A stretch of DNA of 64,000 nucleotides, taken from assembly GCF_046773475.1 (NCBI RefSeq), contig NZ_CP177239.1:868001-932000 (forward strand), written 5' to 3'. The translations under genes were made by a program, and so were the position numbers. The stretch is from Nitratireductor aquimarinus (lineage in GTDB: Bacteria > Pseudomonadota > Alphaproteobacteria > Rhizobiales > Rhizobiaceae). Shown in pieces: positions 8,571-16,826 of the stretch. The notes under the pieces are model-generated. The model was not told where the DNA came from. It was given only the letters and a program-made list of their open reading frames with translations, and did not search any database. Each line of letters opens with the position of its first letter. The first letter of the stretch is position 1.

Positions 8571-9280
8571 TGAGTGCGCTTTCCTGGCTGACCGAGCGGC
8601 CGATTGCCCATCGCGGTCTGCACGACATGAACAATGTGCGCTGGGAGAACACCCTCCCCGCGTTTCAGGCGGCCATCAATGGCGGCTTCTCCATCGAGTG
8701 CGATCTCCATCTTTCCTCCGATGGCGTTCCGATGGTCTTTCACGATCACGCGCTGCGCCGTCTCACCGGTCAGGAAGGCACCATTGCAGAGAAAACGGCC
8801 GCCGAAATGGGCGCAATGCCCATCGGCGGCACGTCGGACTGCGCTCCGACGCTTCGCGAAATGCTCGATCTGGTCGCCGGCCAGGTGCCGCTGGTGATCG
8901 AGCTCAAGGGCTCGGAAGGGCATGACGACGCGCTTGTCGGGAAAGTCGTGGAGACGCTTCATGGCTATTCTGGAAAGGTGGTGCTGATGTCGTTCTCGCA
9001 CCGTCTTGTCCGGCAATTGGCCAAATTCGCGCCGGACATTCCGCGCGGACTGACGGCCGAAGGGCTTTCGCCCGAAGCCATGGAGGCGCATTTCTCCATG
9101 CTGGCGCACGATCTGTCCTTCGTGTCCTATGCAGTGAAGGAACTGCCGAACCCGTTCGTCAGTTTTGTGCGCGAGCGCCTTTCGCTGCCCGTCATTACCT
9201 GGACGGTGCAGGATCAGGAAGCCGTTGACCGCACCTTCCGGCATGCCGACCAGATGACGTTTGAGGGTTTCACGCCCTGA
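8570..9280 (+). CDS. Glycerophosphodiester phosphodiesterase family protein
   Basis: 236 residues. The GDPD motifs are present: IAHRGLHDMNNVRWENT near the N-terminus, IECDLHLSSDG (metal-binding Glu and Asp), VFHDHALRRLTG, IELKG and ITWTVQDQEA. The enzyme would hydrolyse glycerophosphodiesters to glycerol-3-phosphate and alcohol. No signal peptide is seen, so it is probably cytoplasmic. It starts at an ATG overlapping the ridA-like stop by one base. Confidence 0.9.
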   Translation: MSALSWLTERPIAHRGLHDMNNVRWENTLPAFQAAINGGFSIECDLHLSSDGVPMVFHDHALRRLTGQEGTIAEKTAAEMGAMPIGGTSDCAPTLREMLDLVAGQVPLVIELKGSEGHDDALVGKVVETLHGYSGKVVLMSFSHRLVRQLAKFAPDIPRGLTAEGLSPEAMEAHFSMLAHDLSFVSYAVKELPNPFVSFVRERLSLPVITWTVQDQEAVDRTFRHADQMTFEGFTP

Positions 9281-9282
9281 AG

Positions 9283-9363
9283 CACCGGACCCGAAGGGAG
9301 TTTCCGCCTTTTGGGCAATGCCGCTGCTCCATCCATATGCCCTCAAGGGGCATTGCCCCTTGA
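9283..9363 (+). repeat. Degenerate palindromic repeat plus terminator-like hairpin
   Basis: AGCACCGGACCCGAAGGGAG at 9283 followed by GCCGCTGCTC near 9320 is a degraded relative of the palindrome at 3550-3600. Just after it, TCAAGGGGC-ATT-GCCCCTTGA (9343-9363) makes a perfect 9-bp stem with a three-base loop. No T-run follows, so termination of the ridA-GDPD transcript here is possible but not shown. Confidence 0.5.
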
Positions 9364-9395
9364 AGCGCCCTGCCTCACGCGCTTACTTATCTGGC

Positions 9396-10595
9396 ATGTC
9401 ATCAGCCCAAACGAGTGCCGCCATGCCAGGCGATGTAACGCTGACGGTTTCGCCGTCCTTCGCCGACATGCCGGCATCCGACTGGGAAGCGCTCGCCGGC
9501 GCTGGCCCGCAGGCAGCGGGCGCGCCCTACAATCCCTTTGTTTCCCACGCTTTCCTTTCAAGTCTTGAAGAAAGCGGCTGTGCGGTGCGCGAAAGCGGCT
9601 GGCTTGGCCAGCATCTTTTCCTGCGCTCGGAAGATGGCGCACTGCTCGGCGCAGTCCCCTGCTACCTGAAATCCCACAGCCAGGGCGAATATGTGTTCGA
9701 CCATGGCTGGGCCGATGCCTTCGAGCGCGCCGGCGGACACTATTACCCCAAACTGCAGGTTTCGGTGCCGTTCACCCCGGCAACGGGTCCGCGCCTTCTG
9801 GTGCGCGATGGCATAGCGCCCGACGCGGTGCGCCATGCGCTGGCGGAAGGATTGAAGACGCTGACCGACAAGCTTGGCGTTTCGTCTGTCCATGTCACCT
9901 TTGCCCGTGACGAGGACATTGCAGCGCTCGATGATGCGGGCTTTCTTCTGCGCACCGACCAGCAGTTCCACTTCTTCAACCGCGGCTATGAAAACTATGA
10001 CGATTTTCTGGGCACGCTTGCCTCACGCAAGCGAAAGGCGCTGAAGAAGGAACGCCGCACGGCGCTTGAAAACGGCATCGAGATCGAATGGCTGACGGGA
10101 GCCGGGCTCACCGAAGCCGTCTGGGACGATTTCTTCGCCTTCTATCTGGACACCGGCAGCCGCAAATGGGGGCGCCCCTATCTCAACCGGCGCTTCTTTT
10201 CGCTGATCGGCGAACGCATGGCCGACGACATTCTTCTGGTGATGGCGCGCCGCGAAGGCCGCTACATCGCCGGCGCGATCAACTTTATCGGTTCCGATAC
10301 GCTGTTCGGCCGCAACTGGGGCTGTATCGAGCATCACCCGTTCCTGCATTTCGAGGTCTGCTACCATCAGGCCATCGAATTCGCCATCGCGCGCGGCCTG
10401 TCGACGGTGGAGGCCGGCGCGCAAGGGCAGCACAAGCTGGCGCGCGGCTATGAACCGGTCACGACGCGCTCGGCGCACTACATTCCGCATCCGGGTCTCC
10501 GGCGCGCAGTGGCGCAGTATCTCGAACTGGAGCGGCGCGACGTGGCCGAGATCAACCGCGTGCTCGAAACCCACACGCCCTTCCGCAAGGGTTGA
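9396..10595 (+). CDS. FemAB-like / GNAT-fold protein (DUF482 family)
   Basis: 399 residues from the ATG at 9396. The family (PF04339-type, 'peptidoglycan biosynthesis FemAB-like') is recognised from the N-terminal ALAGAGPQAAGAPYNPFVSH and the central ASRKRKALKKERRTALE. The C-terminal EAGAQGQHKLARGYEPV is also characteristic. Members have two GNAT-like domains and are inferred to transfer acyl or aminoacyl groups; the substrate is unknown. The start is uncertain. The frame opens earlier (9261) within the repeat, and an ATG at 9423 has a better-spaced GAG. Confidence 0.85.
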   Translation: MSSAQTSAAMPGDVTLTVSPSFADMPASDWEALAGAGPQAAGAPYNPFVSHAFLSSLEESGCAVRESGWLGQHLFLRSEDGALLGAVPCYLKSHSQGEYVFDHGWADAFERAGGHYYPKLQVSVPFTPATGPRLLVRDGIAPDAVRHALAEGLKTLTDKLGVSSVHVTFARDEDIAALDDAGFLLRTDQQFHFFNRGYENYDDFLGTLASRKRKALKKERRTALENGIEIEWLTGAGLTEAVWDDFFAFYLDTGSRKWGRPYLNRRFFSLIGERMADDILLVMARREGRYIAGAINFIGSDTLFGRNWGCIEHHPFLHFEVCYHQAIEFAIARGLSTVEAGAQGQHKLARGYEPVTTRSAHYIPHPGLRRAVAQYLELERRDVAEINRVLETHTPFRKG

Positions 10596-10599
10596 CGCT

Positions 10600-10929
10600 T
10601 CAGTGCATCACGGATTTTGAAAACAGGTTGATGACCAGCACGCCGGCGATGATCAACGCGACGCCGATGAGCGCCGGCGTATCGAGCGACTGCTGAAACC
10701 ACAGCCAGCCAATGGCGGTGATGAAGACGATGCCCGCACCTGACCACAGCGCATAGACAATGCCCACCGACATGGTGCGCAGCGTCAGCGACAGGAAGAA
10801 GAAGGCCACCGCATAGCCGATCAGCGTGATCAGCGACGGCACAAGACGCGTGAACCCCTCGGTCTGCTTGAGTGCAGTGGTGGCCACGACTTCGAACAGA
10901 ATGGCCACGAGCAGAAAGAGATAAGTCAC
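10600..10929 (-). CDS. Small multidrug resistance (SMR) efflux protein, EmrE type
   Basis: 109 residues from a GTG at 10929, with AAGGTG seven bases upstream. Four membrane helices are visible. Glu13 in ILFEVVATTALK corresponds to EmrE Glu14, the proton/substrate carboxylate, and GIVYALWSGAGIVF is the helix-3 signature of EmrE/Qac-type rather than Gdx/SugE-type members. It probably exports cationic lipophilic drugs as an antiparallel dimer. A longer in-frame ORF extends upstream across the HIT gene start, but that part is not SMR-like. It converges on the FemAB-like gene with a four-base gap. Confidence 0.9.
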   Translation of the reverse strand: MTYLFLLVAILFEVVATTALKQTEGFTRLVPSLITLIGYAVAFFFLSLTLRTMSVGIVYALWSGAGIVFITAIGWLWFQQSLDTPALIGVALIIAGVLVINLFSKSVMH

Positions 10930-11037
10930 GGACGGCACCTTTTCGAAAAGCGCGGCGAATCGCCCGCTCCCGGGAGTTGACGGGCGCGACATTAGCGCAG
11001 AAAAATGCGGCCGCAATTGCCCAGACGAGAGGTTTCC

Positions 11038-11463
11038 ATGAGCAGCGCCGCCTATGACAACGACAATGTTTTCGCCAAGATTTTGCGCGGCGAACTGCCC
11101 TCGCACAAGCTCTACGAAGACGACGAAACCTTTGCCTTCATGGACATCATGCCGCGCGGCGACGGCCACTGCCTGGTGATCCCGAAGAAGCCGTCACGCA
11201 ACATTCTCGATGTCGAGCACGATTCGCTCGCCGCCGTCATGCGCACGGTGCAGAAACTGGCCCGCGCCGCGAAGGCCGCCTTTGGGGCGGATGGCGTGAC
11301 GGTCCAGCAGTTCAACGAGGAAGCCGGCGGTCAGGTGGTGTTTCACCTTCACGTCCACATCATCCCGCGTTTTGATGGCGTCGCCCTGCGTCCCCACACG
11401 GGCGAAATGGCGGATCAGGCTGTTCTCGCAGAGCAGGCGGAAAAGATCCGCGCAGCGCTTTAA
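11038..11463 (+). CDS. HIT-family nucleotide-binding hydrolase
   Basis: 141 residues from ATG 11038 (GAGAGG upstream). The histidine triad FHLHVHIIPRF near the C-terminus is complete, and CLVIPKKPSRNILD and DNVFAKILRGELPSHKLYED are typical of Hint-type proteins. It probably hydrolyses adenosine phosphoramidates or related mononucleotides. It is convergent with the next gene, and the two stop codons overlap (11460-11463). Confidence 0.93.
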   Translation: MSSAAYDNDNVFAKILRGELPSHKLYEDDETFAFMDIMPRGDGHCLVIPKKPSRNILDVEHDSLAAVMRTVQKLARAAKAAFGADGVTVQQFNEEAGGQVVFHLHVHIIPRFDGVALRPHTGEMADQAVLAEQAEKIRAAL

Positions 11464-12398
11464 AGCCCCTGTTCGGCCGGGGCCACTGGCTCCGGCCTTT
11501 GCCTTGTGTCCGAAACCCGTGCGAGAACACTCCGGGCAAGCCAGACACTGATCAGGAAAGCAGCAAGACCGCCGAACAGGTCAATCAGATGATGCCCGCC
11601 ATGGATCAGGATTGCGGGCAGCATGAGCGTGTTGATCACGACGAAGACCGGGAACAGCCCCCTGATGGATCGGGTAAACCAGACGGCCATCAGCGCCATG
11701 ACAGTGTGGAACGAGGGAAAGGCGATCAGCCCCAGTGCGTCCTGCGGCGACAGACGCTGAGCGCCCTGTGTCATCACGCGGTTGAGCTCCACACCATAGT
11801 CAGGCCCCACCACCATTCCGAGACGTTCAGCAGTCTCCACCGGGATCGCAAAATAGGCCGATGGCCCGGAACTTGGGAAAGCCAGCCAGAAGGCCATGGT
11901 GAGCGTGGCGGCAAGCACACCGGTCAGGAGGAAAGCGTGGAGCTGCGCCTGACGTCCGGTCATGCCAAGCGTCAGGATGACGATCACGAATTGCGGCAGT
12001 GAGCTGACATAGGTCCAGCGAAGCAGGGTTCCAAGCACCGGATGCTCGCTCGCCCACCCCACAAGCCCCGGCCATGAATAGCCCACGAGACCATCGAGCC
12101 TGATCAACAGCGGATCGACGCGTTCGGCGCCTGCCGGTATGAGCAGATAATTGAGCGCCGCGCCGACAATGGTGAAGAGGATGAAAAGCCCGGCAGCGAT
12201 TGCCGCCAGCGCAATCTTCTGGTCACGCCCGCTCCAGCGGTATGCGAGGCCAACCGCAAGTATGACTGCACCACAGGAAACGACAGCGCCATAACCACGC
12301 CAGTCGACCGAAATGGCGCTGCCGGCCACAAGCGTCAGATCAGCAATCAGGAAAGCGCCAATGACAAGCGCGACCAAACGTTCAGCTGGAAAAAGCAT
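11460..12398 (-). CDS. PAP2-superfamily membrane protein
   Basis: 312 residues with about nine hydrophobic helices. Near the C-terminus IAFPSFHTVMALMA and HGGHHLIDLFGG carry the two histidines of the PAP2 phosphatase motifs (PSxH and GxHxxxD/G-type). The KxxxxxxRP motif of classic PAP2 is not obvious. It therefore belongs to the PAP2_3/inositolphosphotransferase-like branch and may act on a lipid-linked phosphate. ATG at 12398 follows AAGGGGTGGG. No functional partner is evident next to it. Confidence 0.8.
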   Translation of the reverse strand: MLFPAERLVALVIGAFLIADLTLVAGSAISVDWRGYGAVVSCGAVILAVGLAYRWSGRDQKIALAAIAAGLFILFTIVGAALNYLLIPAGAERVDPLLIRLDGLVGYSWPGLVGWASEHPVLGTLLRWTYVSSLPQFVIVILTLGMTGRQAQLHAFLLTGVLAATLTMAFWLAFPSSGPSAYFAIPVETAERLGMVVGPDYGVELNRVMTQGAQRLSPQDALGLIAFPSFHTVMALMAVWFTRSIRGLFPVFVVINTLMLPAILIHGGHHLIDLFGGLAAFLISVWLARSVLARVSDTRQRPEPVAPAEQGL

Positions 12399-12445
12399 CG
12401 CCCACCCCTTGATGCCGCTCTACCTCAGATTGTTCTAAAAAAGAA

Positions 12446-12796
12446 CTAATCGATCAGGTAGAGACCTGTGAGCAGGATGATCTCTGCAACCACGATGCCG
12501 ACGAGGATCTGCTTGCGGGAGAAAAGATAGGCGGCGAAGCCGGCTATGGATGCGCCGACCCGCAGGGTGAGCGGTGCATCGGCCAGAGCGCCGCTGGGAA
12601 AGACAATCAGATTGGCGATGACGGCGGCGACCAGCGCCGTCGCCACACAGCGCACGAACACCAGAATGTCCGAACCTTCCGAAAGCTTGCCGCCAAGATA
12701 GACACCGAGATAGCGCCAGGAATCGGTGGCGAGCCAGCCTGCAAGCAGGATGAAGAGATAAGGCCACCACCAGGCATCAAAGGCGTCGAAACTCAT
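12446..12796 (-). CDS. azlD: AzlD-family small subunit of a branched-chain amino acid exporter
   Basis: 116 residues with four hydrophobic helices and the AzlD-type opening WWWPYLFILLAGWLATDSWR. The start ATG overlaps the AzlC stop (ATGA), so the two subunits are translated together. AzlC and AzlD form a complex implicated in export of branched-chain amino acids or analogues. Confidence 0.9.
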   Translation of the reverse strand: MSFDAFDAWWWPYLFILLAGWLATDSWRYLGVYLGGKLSEGSDILVFVRCVATALVAAVIANLIVFPSGALADAPLTLRVGASIAGFAAYLFSRKQILVGIVVAEIILLTGLYLID

Positions 12797-13542
12797 CCGA
12801 CAGTCTCCCGTCTGACGCGCGCGCGGTGCCAGAAATAGGCCACCGAGCCACCGATAACCCCGGCTGCCAAAAGGTCAAAACCGGGCAGGAGAATGTGAAA
12901 GACCGGGCCTACGGCGAGGCCGAGCACCATCGCGACATGCCCTGCCCGCTCCCGCGCAGAACCCCAGAGCGATGTCAGGAAGTAGAGCGGTGTCAGGAAG
13001 AAGAGCGCGGCCGTCAGTTGCGGCGGCAGACGTTCGGCCAGAAGAAAGACGGTCGCCACCACGCCCATATTCACCAGAACAAGCGTCGAGCCGATGCCGG
13101 TGTAATAGGCCGTGCGCATTGCGCGCGGAACGTTCTTGAAGCTCTCCATCGCCAGCACCCATGAGGTCACGGCAACGAAATGCGAAAGGCAATAGAGCAC
13201 CCAGGGCCGGGTCTTCTCCGTGCGCATTTCAGGCGTGATCGCCACCACCATGGGCGCAAGCCGGACCGATGACAGCGCCACGGCGAAAGCCGCCGCAAAC
13301 AGGCTGTTGCCCGCCAGTACGGCGCCAATCAGCACCACCTGCGCAGGCAGGGCCCAGACAGCCCCTGTCATGAAAACGGTTTGGGGAAGCGAAAGCCCGG
13401 CCTCGCGCGCCAGACCGGCGAAACCGATAAAGGCGCTGACCAGCACCAGACCCGGAATGGAGAAACAGCGGCGCACGCCCCGCAGATACCAGGTGACGTG
13501 CTTTTCCTGACTGTCCGATTCGACTTCCGTGTTCTCGCTCAT
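12793..13542 (-). CDS. azlC: AzlC-family large subunit of a branched-chain amino acid exporter
   Basis: 249 residues. A short acidic cytoplasmic N-terminus precedes RRCFSIPGLVLVSAFIGFAG, and GAVWALPAQVVLIGAVLAG and ALSSVRLAPMVVAI are AzlC hallmarks. About seven to eight membrane segments follow. Coupled to azlD. No Lrp- or AraC-type regulator gene adjoins the pair, unlike some azl operons. Confidence 0.9.
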   Translation of the reverse strand: MSENTEVESDSQEKHVTWYLRGVRRCFSIPGLVLVSAFIGFAGLAREAGLSLPQTVFMTGAVWALPAQVVLIGAVLAGNSLFAAAFAVALSSVRLAPMVVAITPEMRTEKTRPWVLYCLSHFVAVTSWVLAMESFKNVPRAMRTAYYTGIGSTLVLVNMGVVATVFLLAERLPPQLTAALFFLTPLYFLTSLWGSARERAGHVAMVLGLAVGPVFHILLPGFDLLAAGVIGGSVAYFWHRARVRRETVG

Positions 13543-13585
13543 CGGTCAAATGATTTAGCACAGCGCATGCAGGCCTGCGATACAA

Positions 13586-13620
13586 CGAAGGCGTGAGTGC
13601 TTGGGGCACCCACGCCTTCG
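13586..13620 (-). terminator. Stem-loop downstream of clpA
   Basis: CGAAGGCGTG (13586-13595) and CACGCCTTCG (13611-13620) form a perfect 10-bp stem, extendable inside by GTGC/GCAC. It lies about 50 bases past the clpA stop. No T-run is present on the minus strand, so it may be Rho-assisted or protect the mRNA end. Confidence 0.5.
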
Positions 13621-13672
13621 AAATTGGACCAGTTCCGAGACCGGACTTGCCTGTCAGTACCGGGCCTGCCTG

Positions 13673-16132
13673 TCAGTCCTTGCGCGGCAATTGCGGCACA
13701 AGGCTGCGCTTTGGCGGATCCTTGGGCTTCTGCGCCTTCGGCTTGGCCGCTGCCGCCTTGGGCTTGCGGGTCCGTTTGGCCGCCGGCTTCGCCTTCTTCT
13801 CGGGCACCTCGTCGCGCGGCTTGATCGGTGCATCATCGGGAAGCGCATCGAGTTTGAGGTGGCTCTTGCCCGCCTCGTCCTTCTCGACGCTGACGCGGAC
13901 CGTGCCGCCCTTCTTGAGCTTGCCGAACAGCACTTCATCAGCCAGCGGCTTCTTGATGTGCTCCTGGATCACGCGGCCAAGCGGCCGTGCGCCCATCCGC
14001 TCGTCATAGCCCTTGTCCGCCAGCCAGGCGATGGCGTCATCCGACAGGTCGAAGGTGACGCGACGCTCGGCGAGCTGCGCCTCGAGCTGCATGACAAATT
14101 TCTGCACCACCTGGTGAATGACCGGAACCGGCAGCGAGCCGAACGGGATGACCGCGTCGAGACGGTTGCGGAACTCCGGCGTGAACAGCCGGTTGATCGC
14201 TTCCATGTCGTCGCTGTCGCGCTTCGTCGATCCGAAACCGATGGCCGGCTTGGCGAGATCGGCCGCACCCGCATTGGTCGTCATGATGAGGATGACATTG
14301 CGGAAGTCGATGCTCTTGCCGTTATGGTCCGTCAGCTTGCCGTGATCCATGACCTGCAACAGGATGTTGAACAGATCCGGATGCGCCTTCTCGATCTCGT
14401 CGAGTAACAGCACGCAATGCGGATGCTGATCGACACCGTCCGTCAGAAGGCCACCCTGGTCGAAGCCCACATAGCCGGGCGGCGCGCCGATCAGGCGCGA
14501 CACGGTGTGGCGCTCCATATATTCCGACATGTCGAAACGCAGGAGTTCGACACCCAGCGAAGCGGCGAGTTGCTTGGCCACTTCCGTCTTGCCGACGCCC
14601 GTGGGGCCGGAGAACAGGTAGGAGCCAATCGGCTTTTCAGGCTCGCGCAGACCGGCCCGCGCCAGCTTGATCGCCGACGACAGCGCCGTGATCGCGGCAT
14701 CCTGACCGTAAACAACGCGCTTCAGCTCGTCCTCGAGCGTCGCCAGCACCTTCTCGTCATCGGCCGAAACGGTCTTCGGCGGAATGCGGGCCATGGTGGC
14801 GATGGTCGCTTCGATTTCCTTGACGTTGATCGTCTTGCGACGCTTCGATTCCGGCAGAAGTTTCTGCGATGCGCCGGTCTCGTCCAGAACGTCGATGGCC
14901 TTGTCCGGCAGCTTACGGTCGTTGATGTAGCGCGCCGACAGTTCCACCGCGGCCTTCACCGCCTCGTTCGTGTAGCGAACCTTGTGGAAGTCCTCGAAGT
15001 AAGGCTTCAGCCCCTTCATGATCTCGACAGCGTCCTCAACGGAGGGTTCGGCGACGTCGATCTTCTGGAAGCGGCGCACCAGCGCACGGTCCTTCTCGAA
15101 GAACTGTCGAAACTCCTTGTAGGTGGTCGAGCCGATGCAGCGGATCGAGCCGGACGATAAGGCCGGCTTCAGGAGGTTCGATGCATCCATCGCGCCGCCC
15201 GACGTTGCGCCCGCGCCGATAACCGTATGGATCTCGTCGATGAACAGAACCGCGCCCGGGAAATCCTCAAGCTCCTTGACGACCTGCTTGAGGCGTTCCT
15301 CGAAATCGCCACGATAGCGCGTGCCGGCCAGAAGCGTGCCCATGTCGAGCGCGAAGATGGTGGCGTCCGACAGAACATCCGGCACATCGCCCTCGACGAT
15401 GCGCTTGGCGAGCCCCTCGGCGATGGCCGTCTTGCCGACGCCGGGATCGCCCACATAGAGCGGATTGTTCTTCGAACGGCGGCACAGAACCTGGATGGTG
15501 CGGTTGACCTCGGCCGTGCGACCGATCAGCGGATCGATGCGGCCGGCCCGCGCCTTGTCATTCAGATTGACGCAGTAAGCCGTCAGCGCGTCCTGCGCCT
15601 GTTTCTTCTTGGCGCCCTCTTCCGCCTCGGCGCCCGGTGCGCCGGCATCATCGTCCTCGGCCCCGCGCGGCGTGCGCGCTTCAGAGCCGCCCGGCCGCTT
15701 GGCAATGCCATGGCTGATATAGTTGACGGCGTCATAGCGCGTCATCTGCTGTTCCTGCAGGAAGTAGGCGGCGTGGCTCTCGCGCTCGGCGAAAATGGCC
15801 ACGAGCACATTTGCGCCCGACACCTCTTCACGACCGGAAGACTGCACATGGATGACCGCCCGCTGGATGACCCGCTGGAATCCGGCGGTGGGCTTGGAAT
15901 CCTCGTCATAGCCCGTGACGAGATTGTCGAGCTCGCTGTCGATATATTTGACCACGGTCCCCTTGAGCGCATCGAGATCGACATTGCATGCGCGCATGAC
16001 GGCGGCGGCATCGGCATCATCGATCAGCGCCAGGAGAAGATGCTCCAGCGTCGCATATTCGTGGTGGCGCTCATTGGCAAATGTGAGCGCCTGATGCAGA
16101 GCCCGCTCCAAGCCTTGGGAAAAAGCCGGCAT
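13673..16132 (-). CDS. clpA: ClpA, ATPase subunit of the ClpAP protease
   Basis: 819 residues. The N-domain (residues 1-145) is followed by an acidic/Ala-rich linker (150-175). AAA domain 1 has Walker A GDPGVGKT at 228-235, and AAA domain 2 has Walker A GPTGVGKT near residue 510. The AIGFG tripeptide loop needed to dock on ClpP is present. The protein unfolds substrates, including N-degron proteins delivered by ClpS, into ClpP. The family usually ends near residue 760. Here about 55 more residues rich in Lys, Pro and Ala follow. The ribosome site overlaps the clpS stop. Confidence 0.97.
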   Translation of the reverse strand: MPAFSQGLERALHQALTFANERHHEYATLEHLLLALIDDADAAAVMRACNVDLDALKGTVVKYIDSELDNLVTGYDEDSKPTAGFQRVIQRAVIHVQSSGREEVSGANVLVAIFAERESHAAYFLQEQQMTRYDAVNYISHGIAKRPGGSEARTPRGAEDDDAGAPGAEAEEGAKKKQAQDALTAYCVNLNDKARAGRIDPLIGRTAEVNRTIQVLCRRSKNNPLYVGDPGVGKTAIAEGLAKRIVEGDVPDVLSDATIFALDMGTLLAGTRYRGDFEERLKQVVKELEDFPGAVLFIDEIHTVIGAGATSGGAMDASNLLKPALSSGSIRCIGSTTYKEFRQFFEKDRALVRRFQKIDVAEPSVEDAVEIMKGLKPYFEDFHKVRYTNEAVKAAVELSARYINDRKLPDKAIDVLDETGASQKLLPESKRRKTINVKEIEATIATMARIPPKTVSADDEKVLATLEDELKRVVYGQDAAITALSSAIKLARAGLREPEKPIGSYLFSGPTGVGKTEVAKQLAASLGVELLRFDMSEYMERHTVSRLIGAPPGYVGFDQGGLLTDGVDQHPHCVLLLDEIEKAHPDLFNILLQVMDHGKLTDHNGKSIDFRNVILIMTTNAGAADLAKPAIGFGSTKRDSDDMEAINRLFTPEFRNRLDAVIPFGSLPVPVIHQVVQKFVMQLEAQLAERRVTFDLSDDAIAWLADKGYDERMGARPLGRVIQEHIKKPLADEVLFGKLKKGGTVRVSVEKDEAGKSHLKLDALPDDAPIKPRDEVPEKKAKPAAKRTRKPKAAAAKPKAQKPKDPPKRSLVPQLPRKD

Positions 16133-16140
16133 TCAGTACC

Positions 16141-16491
16141 TCATTTCTTTTCCATCACGCATTGAAGTGGATGCTGGTGCTGTCTGGCGAAGTCCATCAC
16201 CTGCGTTACCTTGGTCTCGGCCACTTCGAACGTGAACACGCCACATTCACCAACACCGTGATTGTGTACGTGCAGCATAATTCGCGTCGCAGCCTCGCGG
16301 TCCTTCCTGAAGAACCGCTCGAGCACATGAATGACGAACTCCATCGGCGTGTAATCGTCATTCAACAACAGAACACGATACAGACTCGGCTTCTTTGTCT
16401 TGGTCTTCGTGCGCGTGATGACAGCCGTTCCGCGATCGGATTCGTCGCCATCGCCCTCACCATCCTGCAATCGCCAATCGTAACGCTGCAT
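16141..16491 (-). CDS. clpS: ClpS, N-degron adaptor for ClpAP
   Basis: 116 residues from ATG 16491. The core KKPSLYRVLLLNDDYTPMEF carries the ClpS signature, including the Asn-Asp pair that reads N-terminal residues. Later, HNHGVGECGVFTFEVAETK is conserved. It hands N-degron substrates to ClpA. The reading frame stays open to a TTG at 16596, but family members are about 105-120 residues and the extra residues are not ClpS-like. The clpS stop lies 8 bases before clpA, a standard operon. Confidence 0.94.
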   Translation of the reverse strand: MQRYDWRLQDGEGDGDESDRGTAVITRTKTKTKKPSLYRVLLLNDDYTPMEFVIHVLERFFRKDREAATRIMLHVHNHGVGECGVFTFEVAETKVTQVMDFARQHQHPLQCVMEKK

Positions 16492-16826
16492 GGCTTCGCT
16501 GCCGGTGCTCAAAAATTCCATTCCCTTTGCCGAGCCCTTACGTAGGACATGTAGGTACCCTTCCGACAATTTTAAGACCTTCTCAGTTCCTGACAATACG
16601 GCGCAGGGGCTTTTACGTTCAAAACTACGCCATCAAACGGATAGACGATTCTCTACCCCCAATTCCCCTGCGGAATGGCTCAATTTCGCTTCAATGTTAA
16701 GAAATTCCGTCAACGTTTGGGTCACCATAAACGGATTGGTAACGCCGCTCGCACTAAAGTTTCGGGAAATGGGCCTGTGGGTTGGGATGCCCCGCGGCCT
16801 GAAACCAGGTGCAAATAGGTGTTGTT
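16492..16826. promoter_or_regulatory. Divergent intergenic region, clpS / D,D-carboxypeptidase
   Basis: 335 bases, markedly more AT-rich than the flanks (for example ACAATTTTAAGACC and CAATGTTAAGAAATTCC), as expected for two divergent promoters. I found no confident -35/-10 pair, no hairpin and no small gene with a ribosome site. Confidence 0.5.

Noticed and set aside
16141..16596. Longer ClpS from TTG 16596
   Set aside because: The additional 35 residues are not conserved in ClpS and exceed normal family length.
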